From Agrobacterium tumefaciens (GTDB taxonomy: Bacteria; Pseudomonadota; Alphaproteobacteria; Rhizobiales; Rhizobiaceae): a stretch of 64,000 bases of DNA. Below the pieces are notes generated by a model that did not search any database, had not been told where the DNA came from, and saw only the letters and a list, made by a program, of their open reading frames with translations. The position numbers and the translations under genes were made by a program. Below are positions 55,717 through 64,000 of this stretch, in pieces (within the stretch, counting starts at the first letter, position 1; every line of letters starts with the position of its first letter). The stretch spans positions 62,001-126,000 of the forward strand of contig CP048488.1 in assembly GCA_025560025.1 (NCBI GenBank), in the 5' to 3' direction.

Positions 55717-57369
55717 TCAGTCTGCAGAGCCGCCCGCGATGAGACGGCTCTCGCCCAGTAATCCTTGCTCGTCCATGATCGGGTGAGCAACCGAGACGAT
55801 ATGCGCGTTGATCCGCTTGAGATCACGCAAGATGTCGAGGTGAAGCGAGCTGGTTTGAAGGCTGTCGGTGCGCCCGTCGCGCAGACGTTCCAGGTGGCGC
55901 TCGGAAGACTGTTTTTCCATGTGCCGGACTTCGACTTTCCGCTCCATGAGCTGACGCGCGAGATTGATGTCCCGGGTGATAAGGATTGTTTGTGCGATCC
56001 GGAGATTATCGACGGTGAGCTGGAAGAGTTGTGTTAGTTCGGAGAAGCCGTCATCAGAGAATTTCAAACCGTGGGCGATCTTCTTCGTGACCTCGGGCAG
56101 CAGACCTTTCTCGACAATATCCCCGATATGTTCGAGGTTGATGGCGTAGTCGATGATGACGATCGAGCGTCGGCCTTCGTCTTCCGACAGTCCAGTACGG
56201 CCGAGTTTCGATAAGTAGACCTTGACCTCCTGCTGTAACCGGTCGACCTGGCGCTCAAGCTGCGCAATATCCTTCAATCTCGCGGCATTGTTCTGCTGGA
56301 ACGCGTCCGACACTCTCAAGAGCATTCTTTCGATCAGGTCTCCAACGCCAAGCACTTCGCGTGCAGCACTCGTCAGTGCTACGACTGGTGTTGATAGCTC
56401 ATCCGGATCGAGGAATTTCGGTGTGTTGTCAGCCTGTTCGGACGCGGGGATGAGGACCCCCATCCACCGTGCAAGAAGGCGGGAAAACGGCATGGCCAGG
56501 AGAGCCAGGCCGATATTTAACGCGAGATGCGCGTCCACGGGAAGTTTGGACGCTGGGACCGGCAACATCGAAAGCCAGCTGGCCAAAATATCGGCCACTG
56601 GCAGGATCAGCAGGCAGCCGATTGCCCGGACAATCAGATTGCCTAGTGTGACCCGCCTGGCCGCCGCCGATGCTGATAACGACGCGATCACCGGAGGTAT
56701 TGCGCCACCGAAATTGGCTCCAAGAACCAGCGCTACGACAAGCCCGCCAGAGAGGATTCCGGTGGAGGTCAACGACAAAATCAGAACGACCGCAGCCAAG
56801 CTTGAAGATGAAGCAAATGCGATGGCCGCGGAAAAGATCATCGCGACCGGCCAGGCGTTTTCAAGCAGGCCGATAAACGCTGCGAGCGCCGGCGAATGGC
56901 GAAGCGGCTCGGTCGCGTTGCTGAGTAGGTGTAGTGACAGCAGCATCAGCGCGATACCGAGCAGCGCTGTTCCGGCGCCCTGCCTGGAGGTCGAACCGCC
57001 TCGATAGAGAATGATGCCGACGAAGAGTAGGGCAGGGGACACCCATTCGATGCCCGTTGCGACGATCCAGGCGGTGACCGCCGTTCCGACATTGGCGCCG
57101 AGGAGGACGACCTGCGCCATGCGAGGCTTGATAAGCTCTCGTTCCACAAACGAGGAGACCATCAGCGCCGTCGCTGTAGAACTCTGAAGCGCGACTGTGG
57201 CGACGAACCCTGATAGAAACGACCGGGCGCTGCTTTTCGTGCCGGAGGCGAGGCCCGTTCGCAATCTGGCCCCAAGCGCACGGGAGGCTCCGTCCTTCAC
57301 CTGGGCCAGGCCGAACAGCAGCAACGCGACGGCGCCGCAGAGATTTATGAGAACGATTGTCGATTCCAA
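55717..57369 (-). CDS. Na/Pi cotransporter family protein with PhoU-like tail
   Basis: 550 residues from a TTG at 57369 (ESTIVLINLCGAVALLLFGL). About eight membrane segments contain the paired signature QSSTATALM (near 60). A cytoplasmic PhoU-like helical domain fills the last ~200 residues (LERQVDRLQQEVKVYLSKLG near 365). It is first gene of the arc-like operon, divergent from accR. It probably moves phosphate released from agrocinopine breakdown. Confidence 0.9.
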   Translation of the reverse strand: MESTIVLINLCGAVALLLFGLAQVKDGASRALGARLRTGLASGTKSSARSFLSGFVATVALQSSTATALMVSSFVERELIKPRMAQVVLLGANVGTAVTAWIVATGIEWVSPALLFVGIILYRGGSTSRQGAGTALLGIALMLLSLHLLSNATEPLRHSPALAAFIGLLENAWPVAMIFSAAIAFASSSSLAAVVLILSLTSTGILSGGLVVALVLGANFGGAIPPVIASLSASAAARRVTLGNLIVRAIGCLLILPVADILASWLSMLPVPASKLPVDAHLALNIGLALLAMPFSRLLARWMGVLIPASEQADNTPKFLDPDELSTPVVALTSAAREVLGVGDLIERMLLRVSDAFQQNNAARLKDIAQLERQVDRLQQEVKVYLSKLGRTGLSEDEGRRSIVIIDYAINLEHIGDIVEKGLLPEVTKKIAHGLKFSDDGFSELTQLFQLTVDNLRIAQTILITRDINLARQLMERKVEVRHMEKQSSERHLERLRDGRTDSLQTSSLHLDILRDLKRINAHIVSVAHPIMDEQGLLGESRLIAGGSAD

Positions 57370-57808
57370 GTCGCGCCTCTCGCTAATTCTGTTGGAAGTA
57401 AGCCTTGATCAGCCAAGCGGCTGCTCGCAACAGAGATCGGCCAGACGGGTGCCGTCTTGATTCGTCTCGAGAGGGAAGCGGTTCTCGTCGCAGACCTTGT
57501 CCAGCTTGCGGTTGATGAGGGTGCCGGTGGGCGAGCAGGGAGGAGAGCTGCCCACCGGCATCTTGCCCGCGCCGTATCGCAGGCAAGATGAATTCCAACT
57601 GGTTTCGTATTGTTGTCGTGCGGAGTAGCGCTGATCCGCGCTGGTTTTGTTGACGGCAGTTCGACATCGAATGAGTCATCACTCCTCCTAGAAGCTTACG
57701 ATCTTGGTGCGGTGCGAAAGTGAGCGATTTCGATCACATTAACAAAGGCTTCCGCTTAGCTACCCGACGCTTCTTGATCCCCAACAATGCGTAATCGCTT
57801 GTAATGTA

Positions 57809-57825
57809 TTGTTACGATGCAACAA
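57809..57825. promoter_or_regulatory. Candidate AccR operator
   Basis: TTGTTACGATGCAACAA, arms TTGTT/AACAA around seven bases, between the divergent arc-like and accR-acc operons. The 57370-57913 interval has no gene. DeoR-family regulators bind such dyads. Confidence 0.4.
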
Positions 57826-57845
57826 AACTGTCACCAAACTTTCAT

Positions 57846-57874
57846 TTGACGAAGAACGATTACGCTCATAGTGT
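57846..57874 (+). promoter_or_regulatory. Candidate promoter of accR-acc operon
   Basis: TTGACG at 57846-57851 and TAGTGT at 57869-57874 are spaced by 17 bases, 40 bases before the accR start. Confidence 0.5.
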
Positions 57875-57913
57875 GAGCGATATAGACCATTTCTTGTTGG
57901 AAGGGAAGCGTTG

Positions 57914-58687
57914 GTGTTCAACTCGACTCAGGACCGCCAGGCGAAAATCGTTGAGCTTTTGCGCGATGAGCAGTTTTTGGCTATCGGCAGATTGACGGAG
58001 CACTTCCAGATTTCGGTGGCCACCGCGAGGCGCGACTTGAGCGAACTCCACGAGGCCGGACTCTTGCGTCGAACTCACGGCGGTGCGGTCAGCGTCACGC
58101 AGGTTACACAGGACAAGCCGAACGCTGCCCGCGCCGTCTGGAATCGGGCGGAGAAGGCGGCCATAGCCGGAGTCGTTGCCGGTATGATCGTCGAGGGTGA
58201 CACGGTTCTTCTGGACGCCGGTACAACTGCGCTGGAAGTTGCCAAGAAGCTCGCTGACCGCAGAAACCTCACCTTCATCTCGAATGGTCTCGACATTGTC
58301 GAGGAATTGACGAGAGGGGAGGGCAAAAGCATTTATTCGGTCGGGGGCGAGTATACCGAAACGAACCGCTCCTTCCGCGGCCCTTTGGCGGAGCAGTTTA
58401 TCCGCCAGTTCAATGTCGACAAACTCATTCTCAACGCGGCGTCGATCGATGTTGATCGCGGATTGATCTGTACGTCGTCGCCCGTGAACGCGAGTGTCGC
58501 TCGCGCCATGATCGAAGTTTCGAGCCGCGTGATCGTCGTCGCGGATCATTCGAAATTCACAAAATCGAGCCTCTCGGTGACGGCCAGGATCGAGGATGTC
58601 GGTGTGATCGTCACCGACTCTGGAACCCGAACCATCATTGAGACAATACCGGAAAAGCTGCGGAAGAAGTTCGTTGTTGCGAACTAG
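57914..58687 (+). CDS. accR: AccR, DeoR-family repressor of agrocinopine catabolism
   Basis: 257 residues from the GTG at 57914 (GAAGGGAAG upstream). The DeoR HTH is near residue 20 (AIGRLTEHFQISVATARRDL), and DeoR-type sensor segments include VLLDAGTTALEVA near 98 and ILNAASID near 178. It is located between the arc-like operon and accA, as AccR in Ti plasmids, where it represses both until agrocinopine is present. Confidence 0.88.
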   Translation: MFNSTQDRQAKIVELLRDEQFLAIGRLTEHFQISVATARRDLSELHEAGLLRRTHGGAVSVTQVTQDKPNAARAVWNRAEKAAIAGVVAGMIVEGDTVLLDAGTTALEVAKKLADRRNLTFISNGLDIVEELTRGEGKSIYSVGGEYTETNRSFRGPLAEQFIRQFNVDKLILNAASIDVDRGLICTSSPVNASVARAMIEVSSRVIVVADHSKFTKSSLSVTARIEDVGVIVTDSGTRTIIETIPEKLRKKFVVAN

Positions 58688-58744
58688 GTTCGACGGCCGC
58701 GCGCGAATTAAAGCCTCATTCAACAGAGCTGGGAGGAAAACCAG

Positions 58745-60310
58745 ATGCTTAAGACCAATCGCAGGAATTTTATGATGGGCACCGCGGCGATAGCGGTCGC
58801 TTCAACTGCCGGTGCGAAGTTCACCTTCGCGCAAGAACGCCGGGCGCTTCGCCTGGGTGTGAACGGATTGCCGAACTCGCTGGAGCCGGTCAATGCAATC
58901 AGCAATGTCGGCCCGCGTATCGTCAACCAGATATTCGACACGCTGATAGCGCGCGATTTTTTCGCGAAGGGAGCTCCCGGCAATGCCATCGACCTCGTTC
59001 CGGCACTTGCCGAGAGCTGGGAGCGCATCGATGAGAAATCGGTTCGCTTCAAGCTGCGGCAGAAGGTCATGTTCCACGATGGTGTTGAACTGACCGCGGA
59101 CGATGTCGCATACACCTTTTCTTCCGAACGCCTTTGGGGTCCCGAAGCGATCAAGAAAATCCCGCTTGGGAAATCCTATTCGCTCGATTTCGATGAGCCC
59201 GTGGTCGAGGACAAATACACAGTCACACTTCGCACAAAGACCCCGAGCTATCTCATCGAGACCTTCGTCGCATCCTGGATGAGCCGCATTGTTCCCAAAG
59301 AATACTACAAGAAACTGGGAGCAGTAGATTTCGGTAACAAGCCCGTTGGAACAGGCCCGTACAAGTTCGTGGAATTTGTTGCCGGCGACCGTGTGGTGCT
59401 GGAAGCCAACGACGCCTACTGGGGTCCAAAGCCGACTGCATCGAAGATCACCTACCAGATCGTCGCAGAGCCAGCCACACGCGTCGCGGGTCTGATCAGC
59501 GGTGAATACGATATCATCACTACCCTGACGCCGGACGACATTCAGCTGATAAATAGCTATCCGGACCTCGAAACGCGCGGGACGCTCATCGAAAACTTCC
59601 ACATGTTCACCTTCAATATGAACCAAGAAGTTTTCAAGGATAAGAAGCTTCGGCGCGCTCTTGCTCTGGCTGTCAACCGGCCAATCATGGTTGAAGCGCT
59701 CTGGAAGAAACAAGCATCTATCCCGCATGGCTTCAACTTCCCGAACTATGGCGAAACTTTCGATCCAAATCGGCCCGCCATGGAATACAATGTCGAGGAA
59801 GCCAAGCGCCTGGTGACGGAGAGTGGCTACGACGGAACGCCGATCACCTATCGTACGATGGGCAACTACTACGCTAACGCCGTCCCAGCTCTGATGATGA
59901 TGGTCGAAATGTGGAAGGAAATCGGCGTCACCGTCGTGCCGGAAATTTTCGCGCCGGGCACCACAGTGCCCGACAACCAAAGCTGGATGCGGAACTGGTC
60001 CAACGGTCAGTGGATGACGGATGCCTATGCAACCATCGTCCCCGAGTTTGGACCCAATGGCCAGGTCCAGAAGCGGTGGGGCTGGCAAGCGCCGGCCGAA
60101 TTCAACGAGTTGTGCGAGAAGGTCACGGTGCTGCCGAATGGCAAGGAACGCTTCGACGCCTACAGTCGCATGCGAGACATCTTCGAAGCGGAGGCGCCCG
60201 CCGTCATTCTCTACCAGCCCTACGACGTCTACGCCGCCCGCAAGGATGTCCACTGGACGCCCGTAAGCTTCGAAATGATGGAGTTCCGGAACAACCTCAG
60301 CTTCGCCTGA
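58745..60310 (+). CDS. accA: AccA, periplasmic agrocinopine-binding protein
   Basis: 521 residues, the length I recall for AccA. It has a twin-arginine-like signal (NRRNFMMGTAAIAVASTAGA) and the family-5 solute-binding fold of DppA/OppA, with VPALAESWERIDEKSVRFKL near 78-97 and PVGTGPYKFVEF near 202. It delivers the opine, and agrocin 84 in Ti systems, to the AccB-E transporter. Confidence 0.9.
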   Translation: MLKTNRRNFMMGTAAIAVASTAGAKFTFAQERRALRLGVNGLPNSLEPVNAISNVGPRIVNQIFDTLIARDFFAKGAPGNAIDLVPALAESWERIDEKSVRFKLRQKVMFHDGVELTADDVAYTFSSERLWGPEAIKKIPLGKSYSLDFDEPVVEDKYTVTLRTKTPSYLIETFVASWMSRIVPKEYYKKLGAVDFGNKPVGTGPYKFVEFVAGDRVVLEANDAYWGPKPTASKITYQIVAEPATRVAGLISGEYDIITTLTPDDIQLINSYPDLETRGTLIENFHMFTFNMNQEVFKDKKLRRALALAVNRPIMVEALWKKQASIPHGFNFPNYGETFDPNRPAMEYNVEEAKRLVTESGYDGTPITYRTMGNYYANAVPALMMMVEMWKEIGVTVVPEIFAPGTTVPDNQSWMRNWSNGQWMTDAYATIVPEFGPNGQVQKRWGWQAPAEFNELCEKVTVLPNGKERFDAYSRMRDIFEAEAPAVILYQPYDVYAARKDVHWTPVSFEMMEFRNNLSFA

Positions 60311-60371
60311 GCGTGAGTTTCGTTGGTGGCGGCGCGTATTTGGAGGCGCGCCGCCGAGGAGGAGTTTTCAA

Positions 60372-61319
60372 GTGACAAGTCTTCTAGCAGTTCGCGATCT
60401 CACCGTTCAGGTGCCGGCGCGCGCGCTCAAGATCATCGATGGCATCAGTTTTTCGCTAGACGCGGGTCAAACGCTCGGCCTCGTCGGCGAATCCGGCTGC
60501 GGAAAAAGCATGACCTGCTATGCCATTGCCAAAGCGCTGCCGCGCGGCATTGCTCAAACGGGTGGAACGGTAACGTTGAGTTCTGGTCCGCAGGCCAACG
60601 GCCAGGGGAAAGCCCCATCGGTCGCCATGATCTTCCAGGATCCGACGAGCAGCCTGAACCCGGTGCATACAATTGGCTACTACCTGGAATCTGCCCTCTA
60701 CCGGCATCAGGGCCTCAGGGGCAGCGACGCGCGGCTGGAGGCGATGCGGCTTCTTGAGCGCGTCGGTATCGACCGTGCCAAGAGTCGGTTGCGTTCCTAT
60801 CCGCACCAGTTTTCCGGCGGCATGAACCAGCGCGTCATGATCGCTCATGCGCTTGCGGCCAAGCCCCAGTTGCTGATCGCCGACGAGCCAACCACCGCGC
60901 TCGATGTGACGACGCAGGCGCAGATCCTTTATTTGCTGGAAGAATTGAAGGCCGAAACCGGGATGGCACTCCTCATCGTGTCGCACGATCTCGGAGTGAT
61001 CGCCCGTTTGGCCGACCGCGCAGCGGTGATGTATTGCGGCAAGATCGTCGAGACGGCGCCCGTGACGGAGCTGCTCCGGCGCCCGGCTCATCCCTACGCC
61101 CGGGCCCTGATCGACTGTATGCCGAGCATCGATCCCGCGGACCTCGAACCTCCGATCCCTATCCCCGGATCGGTACCCCTTCTCGATAGCCTTCCGGAGG
61201 GATGCCATTTCCATCCGCGCTGTCCGCGTGCGAGTGGCGAGTGTTCCGTACGCTTCCCCGTGCCCACAAATATCGGCCTCGTCCATGAGGCTTCCTGTTA
61301 CCATCCGGTGGTCGCATGA
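60372..61319 (+). CDS. accB: AccB, ABC transporter ATP-binding subunit (DppD-like)
   Basis: 315 residues from a GTG with GAGGAGGAG upstream. Walker A GESGCGKSMT near 38, signature FSGGMNQRVM near 151, Walker B LLIADEPTTALD near 170, and a C-terminal oligopeptide-transporter cysteine cluster (CHFHPRCPRASGEC). Overlaps accC by ATGA. Confidence 0.9.
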   Translation: MTSLLAVRDLTVQVPARALKIIDGISFSLDAGQTLGLVGESGCGKSMTCYAIAKALPRGIAQTGGTVTLSSGPQANGQGKAPSVAMIFQDPTSSLNPVHTIGYYLESALYRHQGLRGSDARLEAMRLLERVGIDRAKSRLRSYPHQFSGGMNQRVMIAHALAAKPQLLIADEPTTALDVTTQAQILYLLEELKAETGMALLIVSHDLGVIARLADRAAVMYCGKIVETAPVTELLRRPAHPYARALIDCMPSIDPADLEPPIPIPGSVPLLDSLPEGCHFHPRCPRASGECSVRFPVPTNIGLVHEASCYHPVVA

Positions 61320-62314
61320 ATACGCCCTTGCTTCAAACCCATGATCTGATCAAGGCCTTTAGCCATAAGACCGGGTTCTTCGCCAAGCCGACGAGCCAGC
61401 TTGCGGTCAACTCCATCAGCTTCGACCTCGCGCAGCGGGAACGTATCGGCGTGGTCGGCGAGTCTGGAAGCGGCAAGTCGACCCTTGGTCGGCTCCTTCT
61501 CGGCTTGACCCCGCCTACAAGCGGCGATGTCTTGTTCGAGGGCGTGAACCATAAGGACCGCAGCTCTAAAGACTGGACGAAGTTCCGCATGCGCACCTCG
61601 CTGGTGCAGCAGAATCCGCTGTCTGCTCTGAACCCTCAGATGACGATTGGACAGCAAATCGCCGAGGGCCTTCTCGTTCATCACGTCGCAGGACGCGCGA
61701 GCGCGTATGAGCGCGCAGCCGCAATGCTCGAGCGTGTGGGCCTATCAGGCGCGATGATGACCCGGTACCCGCACCAGATGTCGGGTGGCCAGCGCCAGCG
61801 CGTCGTCATCGCCCGTGCTTTGATCCTCGACCCGAAACTGGTCGTTTTCGACGAAGCCGTCTCGGCGCTGGACGTATCCGTCCAGGCTCAGGTTGTGGCG
61901 CTCCTTCAGTCGCTTTGGCAAGATTCGGATCTTGCCTACGTGTTTATCACCCACGATCTTCGCATCGTTCGACACCTGGTCGACAGGATCGCCGTCATGT
62001 ATCTCGGGCGAGTTGTTGAAACCGGCAATATCCGTTCGGTCTACGAACGGCCCCGCCATCCCTATACGAGGGCGCTCCTCGATTCAGTCCCGACGATGGA
62101 TCCAAGTGTGCGCAACCTGCCGCCACCGCTACAGGGCGAAATCGATGCAAGCAAAGCTTCCGAAGGCTGCGTTTTCCGGACGCGCTGTCCGTTTGCCATC
62201 GACAGATGCGCGTCCGAAACGCCGAGGCTTCGCGAATTCGACTGCCAGCAGGTGGCGTGTCATCGCGCCGAAGACGTGTCACCAGAGGTTTGCCGGAAGG
62301 AGATCGCACAATGA
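61316..62314 (+). CDS. accC: AccC, ABC transporter ATP-binding subunit (OppF-like)
   Basis: 332 residues. Walker A GESGSGKSTLGR near 50, signature MSGGQRQRVVIA near 154, Walker B LVVFDEAVSALD near 180, and a C-terminal CVFRTRCPFAIDRC cluster. It pairs with AccB. Coupled to accD by ATGA. Confidence 0.9.
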   Translation: MNTPLLQTHDLIKAFSHKTGFFAKPTSQLAVNSISFDLAQRERIGVVGESGSGKSTLGRLLLGLTPPTSGDVLFEGVNHKDRSSKDWTKFRMRTSLVQQNPLSALNPQMTIGQQIAEGLLVHHVAGRASAYERAAAMLERVGLSGAMMTRYPHQMSGGQRQRVVIARALILDPKLVVFDEAVSALDVSVQAQVVALLQSLWQDSDLAYVFITHDLRIVRHLVDRIAVMYLGRVVETGNIRSVYERPRHPYTRALLDSVPTMDPSVRNLPPPLQGEIDASKASEGCVFRTRCPFAIDRCASETPRLREFDCQQVACHRAEDVSPEVCRKEIAQ

Positions 62315-63234
62315 TAGGCTTCATTATCGCTCGTGCCCTTCGGGCTTCGGTCGTTCTCTTTCTCACCGTGACTTTTGTCTTCATCGTTCTTCGACTGAGC
62401 GGCGATCCGGCGCAGACGATGCTGGGCGAGCGTGCAACGCCGGAGGTGCTGGCAGTGTTTCGCGCCGACTGGGGCCTCGACAAGCCGATCCTCCAGCAGT
62501 TCCTGATCTATGTGGCCAATGCGTTCCAAGGAAATTTCGGCGTCTCGTCCGCCGACGGTCGCGAGGTCTTTTCGATCATTGCCGAGCGCATACCGAAGAC
62601 ACTGGTGCTGACGGTATCCGCTTTTATTCTGAGTGTGCTCGTCGGCATACCGGTGGGGATCGTCGCAGCCGTTCGACGCGATAGTCCTGTCGACAAGGCC
62701 GTTATAACGGGAGCTGTGCTTGGGTACAGCGTTCCCAACTTTCTCCTTGGTCTCACTCTCATTTTCGTGTTTGCCGTCTGGCTACGTGTCTTGCCGAGCT
62801 CTGGCAGTTCTACCTGGCAGCACGCGATTTTGCCCGTCGCAACCTTCGGCCTGTTCAACGCGGCCACAATCGCGCGCTTTTCCCGCTCGACGCTCATCGA
62901 GGTGCTTGAGCAGCCGTACATCGCCGCCGCCCGTGCCGATGGGATCCCAAAGTGGGAGGTCATTCTTCGACACGCGCTGCCTAACGCGGCCATCCCGATG
63001 GTGACCATGCTGGGCTTTGTCGCAGGCGGTCTGCTGGCTGGTTCGGTGCTCATCGAAACCGTCTTTGCCTGGCCTGGCCTGGGAAGCGGTTTCGTTCATG
63101 CAACGACCCACGGCGATCTCAACGTTGTGCAGGCAATGATCCTTCTCTTCACCGCCTTCATGGTCACGATCAACCTGGCCGTCGATATTCTCTACGCAGT
63201 CCTCAATCCGAAGATCAGGCTTCAGAAAAAATGA
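62311..63234 (+). CDS. accD: AccD, ABC transporter permease (DppB-like)
   Basis: 307 residues from the ATG at 62311; a longer frame overlapping accC is rejected. Six hydrophobic helices and the EAA loop in DGIPKWEVILRHALPNAAIP near 213-232, the contact for the ATPase. ATGA overlap with accE. Confidence 0.9.
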   Translation: MIGFIIARALRASVVLFLTVTFVFIVLRLSGDPAQTMLGERATPEVLAVFRADWGLDKPILQQFLIYVANAFQGNFGVSSADGREVFSIIAERIPKTLVLTVSAFILSVLVGIPVGIVAAVRRDSPVDKAVITGAVLGYSVPNFLLGLTLIFVFAVWLRVLPSSGSSTWQHAILPVATFGLFNAATIARFSRSTLIEVLEQPYIAAARADGIPKWEVILRHALPNAAIPMVTMLGFVAGGLLAGSVLIETVFAWPGLGSGFVHATTHGDLNVVQAMILLFTAFMVTINLAVDILYAVLNPKIRLQKK

Positions 63235-64000
63235 CCCACGCTAAGACACTTGCTTTGCCGAAGGGGCAATTCTGGAATTTTGCCACCCGCACTCCGATCA
63301 GCATCTGGCTGTGCATAATTTGGATAGCCGCGATCGTAATTGTCGGCGCGACGGCACAATGGATCGCACCCTTCGACTATCTGCAACAGGCACCACTTGC
63401 ACGCTTCGCGTTACCAGGTACCCTTCCAGGACATCTGCTTGGGACGGACTATCTAGGACGAGACGTGCTCAGCAATCTGTTCGTTGCGATCCAGATGACG
63501 CTGATGATCGCACTTGCCGGTTCGGTGATTTGTTTGGTTATCGGCACAAGCCTGGGTTTCCTGGCTGCGCATTTTGGTGGCTGGGTCGATAACCTCATTA
63601 TGGGCTTTGCCGATGCCATGCAGTCCGTGCCCTTCATCATCGTGGCACTTGGCGTCCTTGCGTTTTTCGGCTCGAACCCGCTGTTGTTTGTCTTTCTCGC
63701 GGGGATCTACAACTGGTGGCGCTATGCGCGCCTGACACGCGGCCTTGTCCTGAGTGCCAACGAGGACGGATATGCCGAGGCGGCGCGGATCGTCGGCGTT
63801 CCATCATGGCGCATCTACTTGCGTCACATACTTCCAAACATTGCAGGTCCGCTCGTCGTTCAGCTCACCGTGAACTATCCGGAGCTCATTCTGCTCGAGA
63901 GCGGACTGAGCTTCCTCGGGCTCGGCATCCAACCGCCGTCAACTAGCCTCGGGCTTATGGTTGCGGACGGGCGAAATTACCTCGCAATCGCCTGGTGGCT
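63231..64000 (+). CDS. accE: AccE, ABC transporter permease (DppC-like), cut by right edge
   Basis: The first 256 codons are visible, beginning MTHAKTLALPKGQF. The N-terminal TM, the LGTDYLGRDVLSNL motif near 72 and the EAA loop AARIVGVPSWRIYLRHILPN near 184 identify a DppC/OppC permease. The 3' end lies outside. A phosphodiesterase gene (accF) would be expected next. Confidence 0.9.
   Translation, partial: MTHAKTLALPKGQFWNFATRTPISIWLCIIWIAAIVIVGATAQWIAPFDYLQQAPLARFALPGTLPGHLLGTDYLGRDVLSNLFVAIQMTLMIALAGSVICLVIGTSLGFLAAHFGGWVDNLIMGFADAMQSVPFIIVALGVLAFFGSNPLLFVFLAGIYNWWRYARLTRGLVLSANEDGYAEAARIVGVPSWRIYLRHILPNIAGPLVVQLTVNYPELILLESGLSFLGLGIQPPSTSLGLMVADGRNYLAIAWW

Noticed and set aside
58802..60253. 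483-codon minus-strand frame opposite accA
   Set aside because: Entirely antisense to a clear binding-protein gene with signal peptide.

Overview
The window looks like part of a large conjugative plasmid of the Agrobacterium/Rhizobium group (Rhizobiaceae). The evidence is a Ti-type conjugation system (traG-traD-traC / oriT / traA-traF-traB-traH), traM and traR quorum-sensing genes, an agrocinopine-type acc locus with an arc-like operon containing traR, an alphaproteobacterial imuA-imuB-dnaE2 mutasome cassette with a GAAC-N7-GAAC LexA site, and a block of conserved rhizobial plasmid genes (ArdC, a methylase-helicase, ParB, DUF736, HU). No replication genes (repABC), trb genes or traI are visible, and no virulence genes are visible.

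Layout. (1) About 1-7.7 kb, minus strand: an eight-gene run that starts with a PEP mutase carrying the diagnostic EDK-x5-NS motif. It continues with an aminotransferase, a nucleotidyltransferase, a D-2-hydroxyacid dehydrogenase, a CDP-alcohol phosphotransferase, a SerK/SbnI-like kinase, an ornithine-cyclodeaminase-like enzyme and a fold-III PLP decarboxylase that runs off the left edge. This is a phosphonate biosynthesis cluster with no recognisable phosphonopyruvate decarboxylase. A divergent GntR regulator and an HTH-less partner follow (8.0-9.3 kb). (2) 9.6-18.4 kb: DNA repair and mutagenesis (SRAP protein, ATP-dependent ligase, imuA-imuB-dnaE2) and a PIN-like protein. (3) 18.9-40 kb: conserved plasmid genes, nearly all on the plus strand and pointing toward oriT. 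They are interrupted by a minus-strand mobile mystery A/B (HTH plus Fic) pair and by a minus-strand islet of immunity-like genes bounded by a 44-bp inverted repeat. (4) 40-50 kb: HU, WGR and nuclease-like genes, then conjugation genes on both sides of oriT and a TraR box. (5) 50.6-64 kb: traM, then a minus-strand arc-like operon (Na/Pi cotransporter, sucrose phosphorylase, traR, a small unknown gene, a soluble chemotaxis receptor). Divergent from it are accR and the accA-E agrocinopine ABC transporter, with accE cut by the right edge.

How the genes work together. Agrocinopine-like ligands would relieve AccR and induce both acc and the operon containing traR. TraR would act at the tra box between traC and traA, with TraM as antiactivator. 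The nic sequence fits the bottom strand, so transfer should run leftward from about 44.37 kb and the 19-40 kb block would enter the recipient early. Several transcription units in that block are preceded by imperfect long inverted repeats ending 10-45 nt before the start codon. This is the architecture expected of promoters that fold and work in single-stranded entering DNA. That idea and the unusual phosphonate cluster are the two most interesting points here. All homology statements come from reading sequence motifs; no searches were run.
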